Counted from the first letter of the stretch, positions 44,897-54,468 are shown. The stretch: 64,000 nt of DNA from Paenibacillus monticola (GCF_009664975.1 NZ_WJXB01000002.1:310001-374000), one strand, 5' to 3'. Notes: a model not told the origin generated them from the sequence alone. Translations and numbers: made by a program.

Positions 44897-44955
44897 TAAA
44901 AAAAGCAACCCGTTCGTCCGCTAGAAATAGCGGTACGAGTCGGGTTGCTTTTTTT
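44897..44955. terminator. Bidirectional terminator between phosphorylase and GH127 genes
   Basis: AAAAAAAGCAACCCG / CGGGTTGCTTTTTTT outer arms with an inner CGTCCGCTA/TAGCGGTACG stem. Strong in both directions; ends both convergent genes. Confidence 0.9.
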
Positions 44956-44972
44956 GTCGCGCGACTAGCAGC

Positions 44973-46901
44973 TTACGCCTTGCCTTCCGGAATCCACACC
45001 TTCATCTCCCCGCTGCCGCGGTTCCCCCATAGATAATAAGGAATCGCCTTGAGCGTAACGGGTTGAACCATTGCCTTATCTCTGCCGTAGAGACCACCAT
45101 TCCAGCTCTCTTGCTCCACACAAAAGCCACTGCTTTCAACCACTACCGCTCCGCCGAGCAGCGTCTTGTCAAAAGCTTCCGTGAACGCCCCTGCCTCGCT
45201 TATAGAAATCGGACTTAAAGACTGGCCGTTGTCGGTGCCTTCGAGGCAATATACCAAGGGTCCGCGTTGAATGGCGGTCTTATGGGCATCGGCCTGCAGC
45301 AACGGATGAGCATATACACGATGCGCCTCCATAGGCACTTGGACTTCAATAACATCCCCTGCTGCCCATACTCTGCGGATGATCCGGTAGCCCTGCTCTA
45401 CGTCCATAGCCATATTCAGCAGTTCGCCATTCACTCTAATCTCCATCCCCTGACTCCAGGAAGGGATACGCAGCGCAATTCCGAATTCCGCCGCTGCTGC
45501 CGGATTGACCTGCATAGTCACTGTACCTTCCCATGGATAATTACTTTGTTGGTGAATCGCAACCTGCGTATCGCCGAGCTTCGTATTCAGCTCACTGCCA
45601 ATATACAAATTGGTGTAGAGGGTGTCGCCATGGGTTGTGTAAATGTACTGATTCAGCGAGGTCAGCAGCCGAGCCACATTAGGCGGACAGCAAGCACAAC
45701 CGAACCAACCTTGACGTTCAGATTTCACATGTTGTTTATCCGGGTTACAGTTGCAGGCCTGCGGCCATACTTCCAGCGGATTAACATAGAAATAATGTTT
45801 GCCGTCCTGCGCCATGGAGCCAAGTACATTGTTATATAGCGCTCGTTCCATCACATCTGCGTACTGTGCATCCGGTGACAGCCGCAGCATGCGCTGAGCG
45901 AAAAAAATCAGGCCAATCGAGGCGCAAGTCTCTGCGTACGCCGTGTCATTCGGCAGATCATAATCGAACGTGAATGCTTCACCAGCATGTGTGGAGCCAA
46001 TTCCACCCGTAATGTACATCTGCTTATCAGCCAGATTGTTCCATAGTCTAACGCAAGCTTTGCGCAGAGCCTCGTCACCTGTAAGTGCCGCCAAATCAGC
46101 CATGGCTGTGTACATATATACAGCGCGGACGGAGTGGCCTATAGCCACACTCTGCTCTCTTACCGGAAGATGGGCCTGGTTATATTTTAGATCCAGTGTG
46201 TCCGTCTTTCCGACCCAATGATTTATTCGCCCGCGCGTCTCCCATTCTTGCTCCAGAAAGTGTGGCTGCTGTCCTCTTTGGTCAATAAAAAAACTGCTGA
46301 GCAACAGATATTTCTCATCTCCTGTTAGACGATACAATTTAACAAGAGCCAGTTCAATCTCCTGATGCCCATCATACCCACGGAGCTTACCTGCTTCTGG
46401 TCCGAAGACGGAATTAATATGGTCGACCATCCGGCACATAATGTCGAGCAGTTTTCTTTTACCGGTGGCTTCATAATAAGATACAGCGGCTTCAATAAAA
46501 TGCCCGGCGCAATAAAGCTCATGGCAATCATTCAGATTGGTCCAGCGTTTACCGGGCTCTTTTATCGTAAAATAAGTATTCAAATACCCGTCTGCCTGCT
46601 GCGCTTCACCGATGAGATCAATCACCTCGTCTGCCTGCCGCTCCAGCACAGCATCGCGCTTAATGGTCAACGAGTAACCAACCGCCTCCAGCCACTTAGC
46701 TACATCACTATCCTGAAATACAAAACCGTGGAATTCACCTTTCTTCCTGCCGGCAGCAATCTCGAAGTTAGCTATCGCATGGCTGGGCTCCGCTTCCGGT
46801 ACCCTATCATGCAGAGCCTCATATTGATACGGAATCACTACATCCTGCACCAGCTGAATATAGCGTCCCCAGAATTCGTCCTTAATCGTCACTTTGCTCA
46901 T
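44973..46901 (-). CDS. GH127 beta-L-arabinofuranosidase-like protein (DUF1680)
   Basis: 642-residue glycoside hydrolase of the DUF1680/GH127 family, which removes beta-L-arabinofuranosyl units from plant glycans via a zinc-bound Cys nucleophile (family knowledge). The Cys cluster GCACCPPNVARLL, where the nucleophile lies, and the metal-ligand Cys in ACNCNPDKQHV are conserved. N-terminal barrel begins SKVTIKDEFWGRYI. No signal peptide, so cytoplasmic. Convergent with the phosphorylase and divergent from an AraC regulator, probably its activator. Confidence 0.85.
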   Translation of the reverse strand: MSKVTIKDEFWGRYIQLVQDVVIPYQYEALHDRVPEAEPSHAIANFEIAAGRKKGEFHGFVFQDSDVAKWLEAVGYSLTIKRDAVLERQADEVIDLIGEAQQADGYLNTYFTIKEPGKRWTNLNDCHELYCAGHFIEAAVSYYEATGKRKLLDIMCRMVDHINSVFGPEAGKLRGYDGHQEIELALVKLYRLTGDEKYLLLSSFFIDQRGQQPHFLEQEWETRGRINHWVGKTDTLDLKYNQAHLPVREQSVAIGHSVRAVYMYTAMADLAALTGDEALRKACVRLWNNLADKQMYITGGIGSTHAGEAFTFDYDLPNDTAYAETCASIGLIFFAQRMLRLSPDAQYADVMERALYNNVLGSMAQDGKHYFYVNPLEVWPQACNCNPDKQHVKSERQGWFGCACCPPNVARLLTSLNQYIYTTHGDTLYTNLYIGSELNTKLGDTQVAIHQQSNYPWEGTVTMQVNPAAAAEFGIALRIPSWSQGMEIRVNGELLNMAMDVEQGYRIIRRVWAAGDVIEVQVPMEAHRVYAHPLLQADAHKTAIQRGPLVYCLEGTDNGQSLSPISISEAGAFTEAFDKTLLGGAVVVESSGFCVEQESWNGGLYGRDKAMVQPVTLKAIPYYLWGNRGSGEMKVWIPEGKA

Positions 46902-47039
46902 CTCATTCTTCCTCTCCGTCTATTTCATCCTCGCTAATTGCAATTATAGACTGTAAAATAAATAAAAAATACAAACATAAGCAACTGCATTTTTGTACTA
47001 TTTCACACTAAATAAATGAAGCTTGGAGTGGGAAAAATA

Positions 47040-47912
47040 ATGACATTCAGTCCTTCATATATTCACCTGGCTGCACCTCCCTTTCCCTATTTCCTAGAAT
47101 GTGACCGTACGGTATATCAGCCTGGAGGTCAGCATCCAAACCGGAACTGTATGGGCAAATTTGACCTACTGCTTGTCGAGCAGGGTTGTTTATATATCGG
47201 CGAAGAGGACAAACAATGGGCGGTCACGGCTGGGACTACCCTGCTGCTGCTGCCTGACCGCTATCATTATTCCGTCAAGCCCTGCCTGGAGACCACCTCG
47301 TTCGTATGGATTCATTTTCACACCGTTGGGGAATGGATCGTGGCCGAGGGCGAACCTGTCTTTGTCAACCGTGAAACTCACTTTCAGCAATTTCTCACAC
47401 ATCCCTATACGATACGCGTACCACAGTTCGGACCGCTTCCAGGTTCCTTTGAACACAGTGGTCAAGCAGAAATGCTGTTGCAGCTAGCTAATGGACGACG
47501 TTCAAGTGCAGTCTGGCAGCAGCAGCGGATCTTTGAAGAGATGCTGCGGATGATGGACCTGGCCCAGCATGATGCCGCAGGGAGTCATGCCGTGGAAATC
47601 GCTGAGCAAACAGAGGCGTACATCCGCAATCATTATGCGGAGCCCGTTACCAATGCGTCACTATCGGAAGCGCTGCATTTTCATTACAATTATCTCGGCC
47701 GCTGTATGAAGCGCGTGTATGGGCTGACGCCGCTGGAATATTTGGCAGATTACCGTCTGGAACAGGCCAAGCTGTTACTGTTGAAGACAGAGATCTCTAT
47801 AGCAGGGATAGCGGAGCGTACCGGCTTCGAGAGCACCCCTTATTTCTCACGGCGCTTTGCAGAGCAAATTGGCATCTCTCCGCTGCGCTTTCGCAAGCGT
47901 TATTCCCGGTAG
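47040..47912 (+). CDS. AraC-family regulator, divergent from GH127
   Basis: 290 residues. N-terminal cupin-like arabinose-binding domain (about 10-140), with KFDLLLVEQGCLYIGEEDKQ and LLLLPDRYHY. C-terminal double helix-turn-helix (about 190-290) with HFHYNYLGRCMKRVYGLTPL and ESTPYFSRRFAEQIGISPL. ATG 47040 has GGAGTGGG upstream and is chosen over ATG 47016. It shares a 138-base intergenic region with the GH127 gene, so it is the likely activator in response to arabinose-containing sugars. Confidence 0.88.
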   Translation: MTFSPSYIHLAAPPFPYFLECDRTVYQPGGQHPNRNCMGKFDLLLVEQGCLYIGEEDKQWAVTAGTTLLLLPDRYHYSVKPCLETTSFVWIHFHTVGEWIVAEGEPVFVNRETHFQQFLTHPYTIRVPQFGPLPGSFEHSGQAEMLLQLANGRRSSAVWQQQRIFEEMLRMMDLAQHDAAGSHAVEIAEQTEAYIRNHYAEPVTNASLSEALHFHYNYLGRCMKRVYGLTPLEYLADYRLEQAKLLLLKTEISIAGIAERTGFESTPYFSRRFAEQIGISPLRFRKRYSR

Positions 47913-47991
47913 CATTTTTCTCGAATAAAACAAATCTTGGCGGACAACCTAATTTAACATTCATACTTATCTATAAAGGAGCTATGCAAAT

Positions 47992-48510
47992 ATGGGAATC
48001 CTAAACGGCAATCCTAAAGACGAACCGATGCACTATGGTGAAATTTTCAGTGTGTGGCAGTTTTCCGCCAAAGCCAAAATGACATTATCTACGCTGCAAG
48101 CCTTTCATTATCACGCCGGAGATCAGGACTTGAAGAAAATGATTGATGATTTAATGGATCAGGCCCAGCTGGAGATCAAGAATTGCGACAAGCTCCTCAA
48201 AGCCAATGGAATTACCCCCTTCCCGCTACTTCCGGACCGCCCATCCGTTAAACTTGAGGATATTCCTGTCGGTGCCCGGTTCTCCGATCCGGAAATCGCC
48301 GCCACGATCTCTGCTGGTGCCGCGATGAGCCTGAACGAATGCAGCCAAATCATTGGGATGGCCATACGGGAGGACATCGGAGCCCTGTTCTTAAAAACAC
48401 ATGCCCAAATGGCAGCATTAGGTCTCGCCCTTCTAAAAATGAATAAACAAAAGGGCTGGCTGATTCCGCCACCCCTTCAATTGAAAAGACAAGAGCCTGT
48501 GCATGCCTGA
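47992..48510 (+). CDS. DUF3231-like protein, possible spore-associated
   Basis: 172 residues, all-helical with the DUF3231/YhcN-like pattern (NPKDEPMHYGEIFSVWQFSA near the start, then MAIREDIGALFLKTHAQMA). Two four-helix-bundle-like repeats with a ferritin-like spacing may exist. The function is unknown; members of this family occur in spore-forming Bacilli. AAAGGAG precedes the ATG, terminator follows. Confidence 0.75.
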   Translation: MGILNGNPKDEPMHYGEIFSVWQFSAKAKMTLSTLQAFHYHAGDQDLKKMIDDLMDQAQLEIKNCDKLLKANGITPFPLLPDRPSVKLEDIPVGARFSDPEIAATISAGAAMSLNECSQIIGMAIREDIGALFLKTHAQMAALGLALLKMNKQKGWLIPPPLQLKRQEPVHA

Positions 48511-48540
48511 GCTCTGATCTTAAGTTCCGATTCAACTCTT

Positions 48541-48564
48541 AATCCTGCGAAAGCAGGATTTTTT
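48541..48564 (+). terminator. Terminator after the DUF3231 gene
   Basis: AATCCTGC / GCAGGATT 8-bp stem, GAAA loop, then TTTT. Confidence 0.8.
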
Positions 48565-48633
48565 GCTTGTTCAGCAATTTTCTGGAAGAACAGGCATATT
48601 CATAAGACATGCCTTACTCTGGAGTTGTTGAAT

Positions 48634-49215
48634 ATGCGGTCATGGCCTAGATACGTGATCATTTTGGTGGGAAGCTTATTCATTGCCGTAGGGACCAACT
48701 TTTTTCTTGTCCCTTACAAAATTCTGGATGGCGGGATCATCGGGATAGCCCTTATTATCAATTATTTGTCCGGTGCCAAAATCGGGCCAGCAATTATACT
48801 CTGCAGTATTCCGGTATTCCTACTTGCTTGGCTCAAGGATCGGGATGTTTTTTACAATAGTGTATTGGGTCTGTTATCTTCCTCCTTCCTAATCGAATTG
48901 CTTGGCCCGTTTCAGTATTACTTCCTGTATTATATTGAGCTTGGCTCTATCTCCAGTGCCATAATCGGCGGCTTTCTGATGGGTAGTGGTCTGGGACTGA
49001 TGCTTCGCTTCAAAGCAAGTACGGGAGGCACGGATCTGCTTGCCCGTTACATTACGAGGTATATTCCGATGAATGTGGGGGTCATCATTTTCTTGTCAGA
49101 TGCCTTGATTATTAGCGCGGGAGGGGTATTGATCTCCAAGGAAACCTTCCTGCATTCGATCTTGACCATTGCCTCCGGCGGAGTGGCTACTGGCCTGTTA
49201 ACCCTTGAATCCTAA
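48634..49215 (+). CDS. YitT-family membrane protein without DUF2179 domain
   Basis: 193 residues with five to six membrane helices and the YitT signatures YVIILVGSLFIAVGTNFFLV, LDGGIIGIALI and FKASTGGTDLLARYI. The usual C-terminal soluble DUF2179 domain is missing: the reading frame ends just after the last helix. ATG 48634 is chosen because GGAG lies nine bases before it. Substrate unknown. Confidence 0.8.
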   Translation: MRSWPRYVIILVGSLFIAVGTNFFLVPYKILDGGIIGIALIINYLSGAKIGPAIILCSIPVFLLAWLKDRDVFYNSVLGLLSSSFLIELLGPFQYYFLYYIELGSISSAIIGGFLMGSGLGLMLRFKASTGGTDLLARYITRYIPMNVGVIIFLSDALIISAGGVLISKETFLHSILTIASGGVATGLLTLES

Positions 49216-49293
49216 ACCTGTTGGAAATAAGTCCTTCTAAATCAAGTACTATTTTTGATTTTGGGCTTTCGTAAGAAATCAGCAGTTTACTTT

Positions 49294-49352
49294 ACGTGAA
49301 CAGAGCGGAGGGTCGGAGGAACCCTCCGAACCCGTAGCAGCTTGAGTCACGT
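49294..49352. repeat. Nested inverted repeat in the intergenic region
   Basis: Outer arms ACGTGA/TCACGT enclose an inner perfect 8-bp hairpin CGGAGGGT/ACCCTCCG. The structure is 59 bases long and has no T-run. It could be a structured RNA or a small repeat element. Confidence 0.4.
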
Positions 49353-49485
49353 GCGGTCAACGTTAATTTTGGTTTTACAGCCTGATTTATAAATTAATAT
49401 TTTAAATAAAAGGATTAAGGGTTGATCTTTTCCACTAATGAGGCGACAATCGGATATATAACATTCCAGGGGAGGATCCGAAGAG

Positions 49486-50253
49486 TTGGATAGCACCAGC
49501 AATAATAGCAACACTTCTATACATGAGATTATTGACTTATGCCTCCTAGCAGGGAAAATCATGCTGCAAAGCGGTGCGGAAACTTACCGCGTAGAGGACA
49601 CAATGACACGGATGGCTGCGTCCCTCGGCTTTCCGGGAGCGCATAGCTACGTAACGCCAACCGTCATCATGTTCACTACCAGTAGATTGGAACCGGTCAA
49701 GCTATTTCGAATCGCGGAGCGAACGACCGATTTGCAAAAGGTGTCCGAGGTCAATGATATCTCACGCCGCCTCAGTGAACGTCAAATCACCGCGGCTGAA
49801 GCCCGCGAACGGCTAGGTATTGTGGATGACTCTTCACATGCTTATCCCGTCTGGCTGCAAATTGCCGCAGCTGCCCTGACAGGCGCCTGCTTTACGATCA
49901 TGTTTAAAGGGAGCATATGGGATGCGCTTCCGGCACTGTTCATATCTGGGCTTGGTTATACTGCCGTCATTTACTTGCATCGAATAGTCGAAATCAGGTT
50001 CTTCGCGGAATTTACTGCCTCCTTCCTGATCGGGCTGCTTGCCTTCTTTTCCGTTAAATTGGGTGTAGGGCATGAGATGGATAAAATCATTATCGGCACT
50101 GTGATGCCGCTTGTACCAGGGCTGCTCATCACCAATGCGGTCCGTGATTTGATGGCTGGCCACTTGGTCTCCGGTTTATCCAAGGGTGCGGATGCTTTTC
50201 TGACTGCGTTTGCGATTGGAACAGGCATCGGGCTTGTGCTGTCACTTTTCTAA
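49486..50253 (+). CDS. Threonine/serine exporter, N-terminal half (DUF1212/YjjP-like)
   Basis: 255 residues. Cytoplasmic N-terminus to about 120 with LCLLAGKIMLQSGAETYRVE, then five membrane helices. Pairs with the 140-residue DUF3815 protein of the next gene; together they correspond to the single ThrE protein of Corynebacterium. Exports threonine/serine in related systems, though DUF1212 homologs may carry other substrates. TTG start with GGGGAGGA upstream. Confidence 0.85.
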   Translation: MDSTSNNSNTSIHEIIDLCLLAGKIMLQSGAETYRVEDTMTRMAASLGFPGAHSYVTPTVIMFTTSRLEPVKLFRIAERTTDLQKVSEVNDISRRLSERQITAAEARERLGIVDDSSHAYPVWLQIAAAALTGACFTIMFKGSIWDALPALFISGLGYTAVIYLHRIVEIRFFAEFTASFLIGLLAFFSVKLGVGHEMDKIIIGTVMPLVPGLLITNAVRDLMAGHLVSGLSKGADAFLTAFAIGTGIGLVLSLF

Positions 50254-50285
50254 AAAGTCACAAGATAAACTTATCCTTATATTTC

Positions 50286-50338
50286 TCGAAGAAACGGGTA
50301 CCGTCTATAAACGGACGGCGAAGCCGTTTCTTCTTGAC
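50286..50338. repeat. Palindromic repeat, copy C, inside the exporter operon
   Basis: GAAGAAACGGGTACCGTC, loop TATAAACG, GACGGCGAAGCCGTTTCTTC. In reverse orientation it matches copy A: one arm carries GGGTACC and the other GGCTTCGCC. It lies in the 109-base gap between two genes of one exporter. Confidence 0.8.
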
Positions 50339-50362
50339 CTATGTGAAAGAGGTTAGCTGTTT

Positions 50363-50785
50363 ATGATTTTGCAATTAGTAACCAGTTTTATCGCGACTGC
50401 GACGTTCTGCATTCTGTTCAATGCGCCGAGGCGCGCGCTGCTGCAATGCGGAATTGCCGGCATGGTGAGCTGGATGGTCTATTTACTGCTGGCCCAGCAG
50501 TGGGAAGCGGTCATTGCGACTTTCGGGGCTACCGTAGTTGTCGGGTTCATCAGCCAAATTTTTGCCCGTTCCTTCAAGATGCCCGTGATCATTTTCAGTG
50601 TCGGTGGCGTGATTCCGCTTGTCCCGGGTGGAATTGCTTATGACGCGATGCGGAAGTTCGTGGAGAATGATTATATCGAGGCTGTAAAGTTTGCTACTCA
50701 AGCTTTATTGCTCTCCGGAGCCATTGCCGCCGGGCTTGTGCTTAGTGAAGTGCTTGGACAAATGTTTCTGCGGAGAAGCAGATGA
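50363..50785 (+). CDS. Threonine/serine exporter, C-terminal half (DUF3815/YjjB-like)
   Basis: 140 residues with four membrane helices and the YjjB pattern FIATATFCILFNAPRRALLQ then GGVIPLVPGGIAYDAM. It is the partner of the upstream DUF1212 gene. The pair should form one transporter; the separation into two genes is common in Firmicutes and enterobacteria. Confidence 0.85.
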   Translation: MILQLVTSFIATATFCILFNAPRRALLQCGIAGMVSWMVYLLLAQQWEAVIATFGATVVVGFISQIFARSFKMPVIIFSVGGVIPLVPGGIAYDAMRKFVENDYIEAVKFATQALLLSGAIAAGLVLSEVLGQMFLRRSR

Positions 50786-50802
50786 TCCCGTACACAGCAA
50801 AA

Positions 50803-50849
50803 GCAAAAGGGTGCCATTAGCCATTTCCGGCTTAGTGGCACCCTTTTGC
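50803..50849. terminator. Bidirectional terminator
   Basis: GCAAAAGGGTGCCA / TGGCACCCTTTTGC 14-bp perfect arms with an inner GCC/GGC stem. It ends the exporter operon (+) and the DegV gene (-). Confidence 0.9.
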
Positions 50850-50856
50850 TACGAAA

Positions 50857-51714
50857 TCAGGCGTTTATGCTATTGATACTATTGCTCTTGATCCAGGCCA
50901 TTGCGAGCGTACCTTCACCCGCATGAATGCCGGCAACAGGAATAAAGGTCATAATCTCTGTCCGTAAGGCTGGAGCCATCTTCTTAATTTCTTCTTCCAG
51001 CTTCAGTGCTTCCTCCATATTGTTAGCATGCATAATACATACGTCTGTGATCAGCTCAACATCCTTCTTTAAGTTATCGAGCAGTTTCTGCTTGGTCTTC
51101 TTAAAGGTACGGATCTTCTCTTCTACAATAATTTTCCCATCATCAAAACGCAACAGCAGATGTATACGCAGCAGTTGGCTGAGCACAAGCTGAGAGCCAG
51201 TTACCCGCCCGCCGCGATGAAGCTGAGTCAGGTTGGATGGAATCAAGTAAAAGGACATATTCTGAATGATATTCTCGATTTTTTCTTTGATTTCTTGCAC
51301 CGAGAGGCCCATGTTCTGCCAATGAATTCCCCGCATAATCATTTCACGGATCGGATAGGCGCCTACCTTGGAGTCAATTCCAACGACATTCGCTTGAGCG
51401 ATCTCAGCAGCCTGCATAGAGGTACTGAACGTACCGCTAAGATCTGATGAACAATGAATGGCGATAATTTCCTCGTATTCTTGTTTCAATTGTTCGTACA
51501 GTTCAATAAACTCACCTATCGGCGGTTGTGAACTGCTTACCCGCTCATGCTGGCGCATTTTTTCATAAAATTGTTCGGAGGTAATATCTATATTCTCTTT
51601 GTAGCACTCGTCATTAACCAGGAGGCGTAGTGGAACAATATATACATGATTGTTCTTGGCGAATTCAGGATCGAGCGTACTGGTGCTGTCAGTTACCCAA
51701 GCGATTGGTTTCAT
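50857..51714 (-). CDS. DegV-family fatty-acid-binding protein
   Basis: 285 residues. DegV fold: N-terminal AWVTDSTSTLDPEFAKNN, then VSSSQPPIGEFIELYEQL, and DLSGTFSTSMQAAEIA. Members bind fatty acids and, as FakB, present them to the FakA kinase for phospholipid synthesis. FakA is not nearby. ATG 51714 has AGAGAG upstream; GTG 51723 is the alternative. Confidence 0.88.
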   Translation of the reverse strand: MKPIAWVTDSTSTLDPEFAKNNHVYIVPLRLLVNDECYKENIDITSEQFYEKMRQHERVSSSQPPIGEFIELYEQLKQEYEEIIAIHCSSDLSGTFSTSMQAAEIAQANVVGIDSKVGAYPIREMIMRGIHWQNMGLSVQEIKEKIENIIQNMSFYLIPSNLTQLHRGGRVTGSQLVLSQLLRIHLLLRFDDGKIIVEEKIRTFKKTKQKLLDNLKKDVELITDVCIMHANNMEEALKLEEEIKKMAPALRTEIMTFIPVAGIHAGEGTLAMAWIKSNSINSINA

Positions 51715-51928
51715 ATAAATCACTTCTCTCTTTCATGTACTGAATGACTGAATACTTTGGCGACGGCAAGACGTCCCTGCATTCATAAATTATACATGAT
51801 AGAAAGATTTAATACAGATTTACCAAGCCTTTCAGCCAAACTTTTTTCGACATTTTTCGATATATATTCACATTACACATGATAAATATACCTATGAAAA
51901 TGGAGGTTCTTTATGTTATGAGAACGTC

Positions 51929-52441
51929 TCAGCCGATGATTTTCTGGTAGCTGGCAATATCTAATCTTCTGCCGAATTTGGTGCCAATTTCCTTGAAATA
52001 GGCGCTCTGCTCATATCCATTTTTCCGGAAAAGCTTTAGGCTGCTCTCATTCTCCGCGCATACGGTAGCCACCAATACATGAAACTCCAGTTCAACGGCC
52101 CGTTCTTCAATAAATCGCAGTGCACTCCCACCTATTCCTTGTCCACTACAGCCCGGCTTCAAATAGATGCTAATCTCACCAGTGGCATCATAGGCTTGCT
52201 TGTTCTTATGTCTGGTGATCAGTACATAACCTTGCAGCTCACTTTCGCGCAGAATAGCATAGGACTTGAAGCGTACATCGCCATTTAGCACAGAGTTCCG
52301 CATTTCAGCTAAGTTTAAAGGCTCCATATGAAAAGAAACCGTAGTGTTCAGCACATAATAATTATAAATATCCAGCACTTCTGGCAGATGCTCTTCCTTG
52401 ATTTCAGGAAATGACAGCCCACTTGCAGTTACATCACTCAT
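51929..52441 (-). CDS. GNAT N-acetyltransferase (phosphinothricin-acetyltransferase-like)
   Basis: 170 residues. N-terminal ITEEHL-type start, acetyl-CoA loop KPGCSGQGIGGSAL (about residues 93-106) and ENESSLKLFRKNGYEQSAYF. Resembles Pat/YwnH subfamily; amine substrate unknown. It follows the antiporter gene nine bases later on the same strand. Confidence 0.83.
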   Translation of the reverse strand: MSDVTASGLSFPEIKEEHLPEVLDIYNYYVLNTTVSFHMEPLNLAEMRNSVLNGDVRFKSYAILRESELQGYVLITRHKNKQAYDATGEISIYLKPGCSGQGIGGSALRFIEERAVELEFHVLVATVCAENESSLKLFRKNGYEQSAYFKEIGTKFGRRLDIASYQKIIG

Positions 52442-52449
52442 AGTTTAAG

Positions 52450-54468
52450 TTAATCCTCCCATATTGAAGTTTCCAAATGATCCACGTACCGGCGTAGCTT
52501 GCCGGCGATTTTACGGTTAATCGTTCCTTGCTCATACAACTGCTGAACCTTATCCCGCTGCTCCTGAATGGCTTTTAGCTTCAGTTCAAGCTTCTGGTCA
52601 TCTACTAGTCCATCCTTCGTCCAGCCGTTTCCCTGTCTCAGCCTGGCCATTATCTGCTCATATTTGCCCATAACCTGCTGAGAAGCTTCCTGATTATCCG
52701 CGTTCAACTGGCTCTTAACAGCTTCAATGGCCGCGCTGCACATCGCTATCTTAGCTTTTTTGGCACTTTCAGCGTATTGAACGGCCTGCTGTACATCGTC
52801 TCCTTCGCGCTGGCCCGAGAATAAGCCGGCGAATAGCCGCCGAACCTCTGTTACGGAGATTTTAATTTGCGAGTTCAGGGTACTGGCCAGAAAACCTTCA
52901 GTATGATCGAGCAACTCCTCCATCTTCAGCGCCACCGGAGCCGAGATCTCCGCTTGCTCCAGCAAACGATTCAGCTCTTTGCGCTCAGCATGCAGCCCAA
53001 TGATTCGGGTCTTAATCACCAGCTGGCGGAAATGCTCCGACAAGGGAGTGTTATCCTGCTCTGTGCTGCCTAGTCTCTTGATTTGGTCGGTGAACTCTGT
53101 CAACGCGGGCAATGCCGACTCCTGCTTGTCTTCCGTCATCATGCTTCGCAGCAGTGTCATCCCGGCATTCATTACAGCCGACCTGGCGGCTTGCTCCGAA
53201 CCCATGAGAGTGGCATCAGCTACAGCCTCTTTCTTGCCTGCGAGCAGCGGTAAGAAGACACTGGCAATTAGCAGCGACATCAGAATAACGCCTGCGGCTA
53301 TGAAGATGATCAGATCCCGCTCTGGAAATGAAGAGCCATTACCCAGCACCAGAGGGATCGAGAATGCACCTGCTAAAGTAACCGCTCCCCGTACACCCGA
53401 GATCGAGGTAATCAGATGTGATTTCATGGGCACCTTCTCCATTTTTCGCAGCCTGCTTCCCCATAAGGAGAACAGATACACCCAGAGAAAGCGCAGCACT
53501 ATCAGCAGCGCAGTAATCGCCAAGACGTAACCGACCACCAACAGGTTATCCACAGCGTCATCGCGATAGATCACTTCAATCACGTCAGGAATGGATACAC
53601 CGAGGATGAGAAAAACCATCCCGTTCAGTATAAACAACAGGACTGACCAGGTACTGGCCGAGACTAATTGCAGCTTATACTGCGGAGATGTGGCGCGGTC
53701 TTTCTCGATCGCATGAATCACACCTCCAGCAACAACCGCCAAGATGCCGGATACTCCAATTTCCTCACTGACCAAATAAATAATAAACGGAGTCAGGATT
53801 TGCAGCAGCATATGGATCGTGACGTCCTCCATGCCCAATCTGCGGATAAATACACTCAGGCGAATGAGCAAGAAAGCTAATAATGCCCCGGCTACTAACC
53901 CCCCTATAGCAATGAGAATAAAGCTGAAAGTCGCCTGTCGTAAAGAAAACACACCGGTTACTGTTGCCGCAATGGCGAACTTGAACGCCACAAGTCCTGA
54001 GGCATCATTAATCAGCGACTCACCTTCCAGAATACGGTGAATACTCTTGGGCAGATGAAGCCTTCCGGCCAATGCGCTTACTGCAACGGCATCGGTAGGC
54101 GAGAGAATAGCCGCCAGAGCAAATGCCGCTGGCAAGGGGATGGTAGGGATCATCCAATGAATAGCATATCCGGCTATAAACACGGTAGCGAATACCAGCC
54201 CAAGAGCAAGCATCAGGATCGGAGCACGCAGGCTCCATAGCTCGTTTCGCGGCGTCCGCTTTCCGTCATTGAATAGCAGCGGGGCAATAAATAGGACCAG
54301 AAATAGTTCTGGCTCCAGCGACATATGAATGCCTGACGGTAACAGGACGACAATTACGCCAAGGACGATCTGGATCAGCGGAATCGGTACGAACGGAATA
54401 AAACGGTTCACTATATTTGACACTGCAATTAATCCCAGCAGCACAAGTACAGCAAGAAAAGTCTCCAA
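52450..54468 (-). CDS. CPA1-family Na+/H+ antiporter
   Basis: 672 residues. About twelve membrane helices occupy residues 1-395, with ILSPTDAVAVSALAGRL (helix with the essential Asp) and GESLINDASGLVAF, both CPA1 signatures. The C-terminal 280 residues are cytoplasmic and helical, probably regulatory. Exchanges cytoplasmic Na+ (or K+) for H+. TTG start at 54468 with GGGAG upstream. Operon with the following GNAT gene is likely. Confidence 0.9.
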   Translation of the reverse strand: METFLAVLVLLGLIAVSNIVNRFIPFVPIPLIQIVLGVIVVLLPSGIHMSLEPELFLVLFIAPLLFNDGKRTPRNELWSLRAPILMLALGLVFATVFIAGYAIHWMIPTIPLPAAFALAAILSPTDAVAVSALAGRLHLPKSIHRILEGESLINDASGLVAFKFAIAATVTGVFSLRQATFSFILIAIGGLVAGALLAFLLIRLSVFIRRLGMEDVTIHMLLQILTPFIIYLVSEEIGVSGILAVVAGGVIHAIEKDRATSPQYKLQLVSASTWSVLLFILNGMVFLILGVSIPDVIEVIYRDDAVDNLLVVGYVLAITALLIVLRFLWVYLFSLWGSRLRKMEKVPMKSHLITSISGVRGAVTLAGAFSIPLVLGNGSSFPERDLIIFIAAGVILMSLLIASVFLPLLAGKKEAVADATLMGSEQAARSAVMNAGMTLLRSMMTEDKQESALPALTEFTDQIKRLGSTEQDNTPLSEHFRQLVIKTRIIGLHAERKELNRLLEQAEISAPVALKMEELLDHTEGFLASTLNSQIKISVTEVRRLFAGLFSGQREGDDVQQAVQYAESAKKAKIAMCSAAIEAVKSQLNADNQEASQQVMGKYEQIMARLRQGNGWTKDGLVDDQKLELKLKAIQEQRDKVQQLYEQGTINRKIAGKLRRYVDHLETSIWED

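Noticed and set aside
43898..44908. Long minus-strand ORF (336 codons) inside the cellobiose phosphorylase gene
   Set aside because: It is the antisense shadow of a high-confidence GH94 gene, with no conserved domains.
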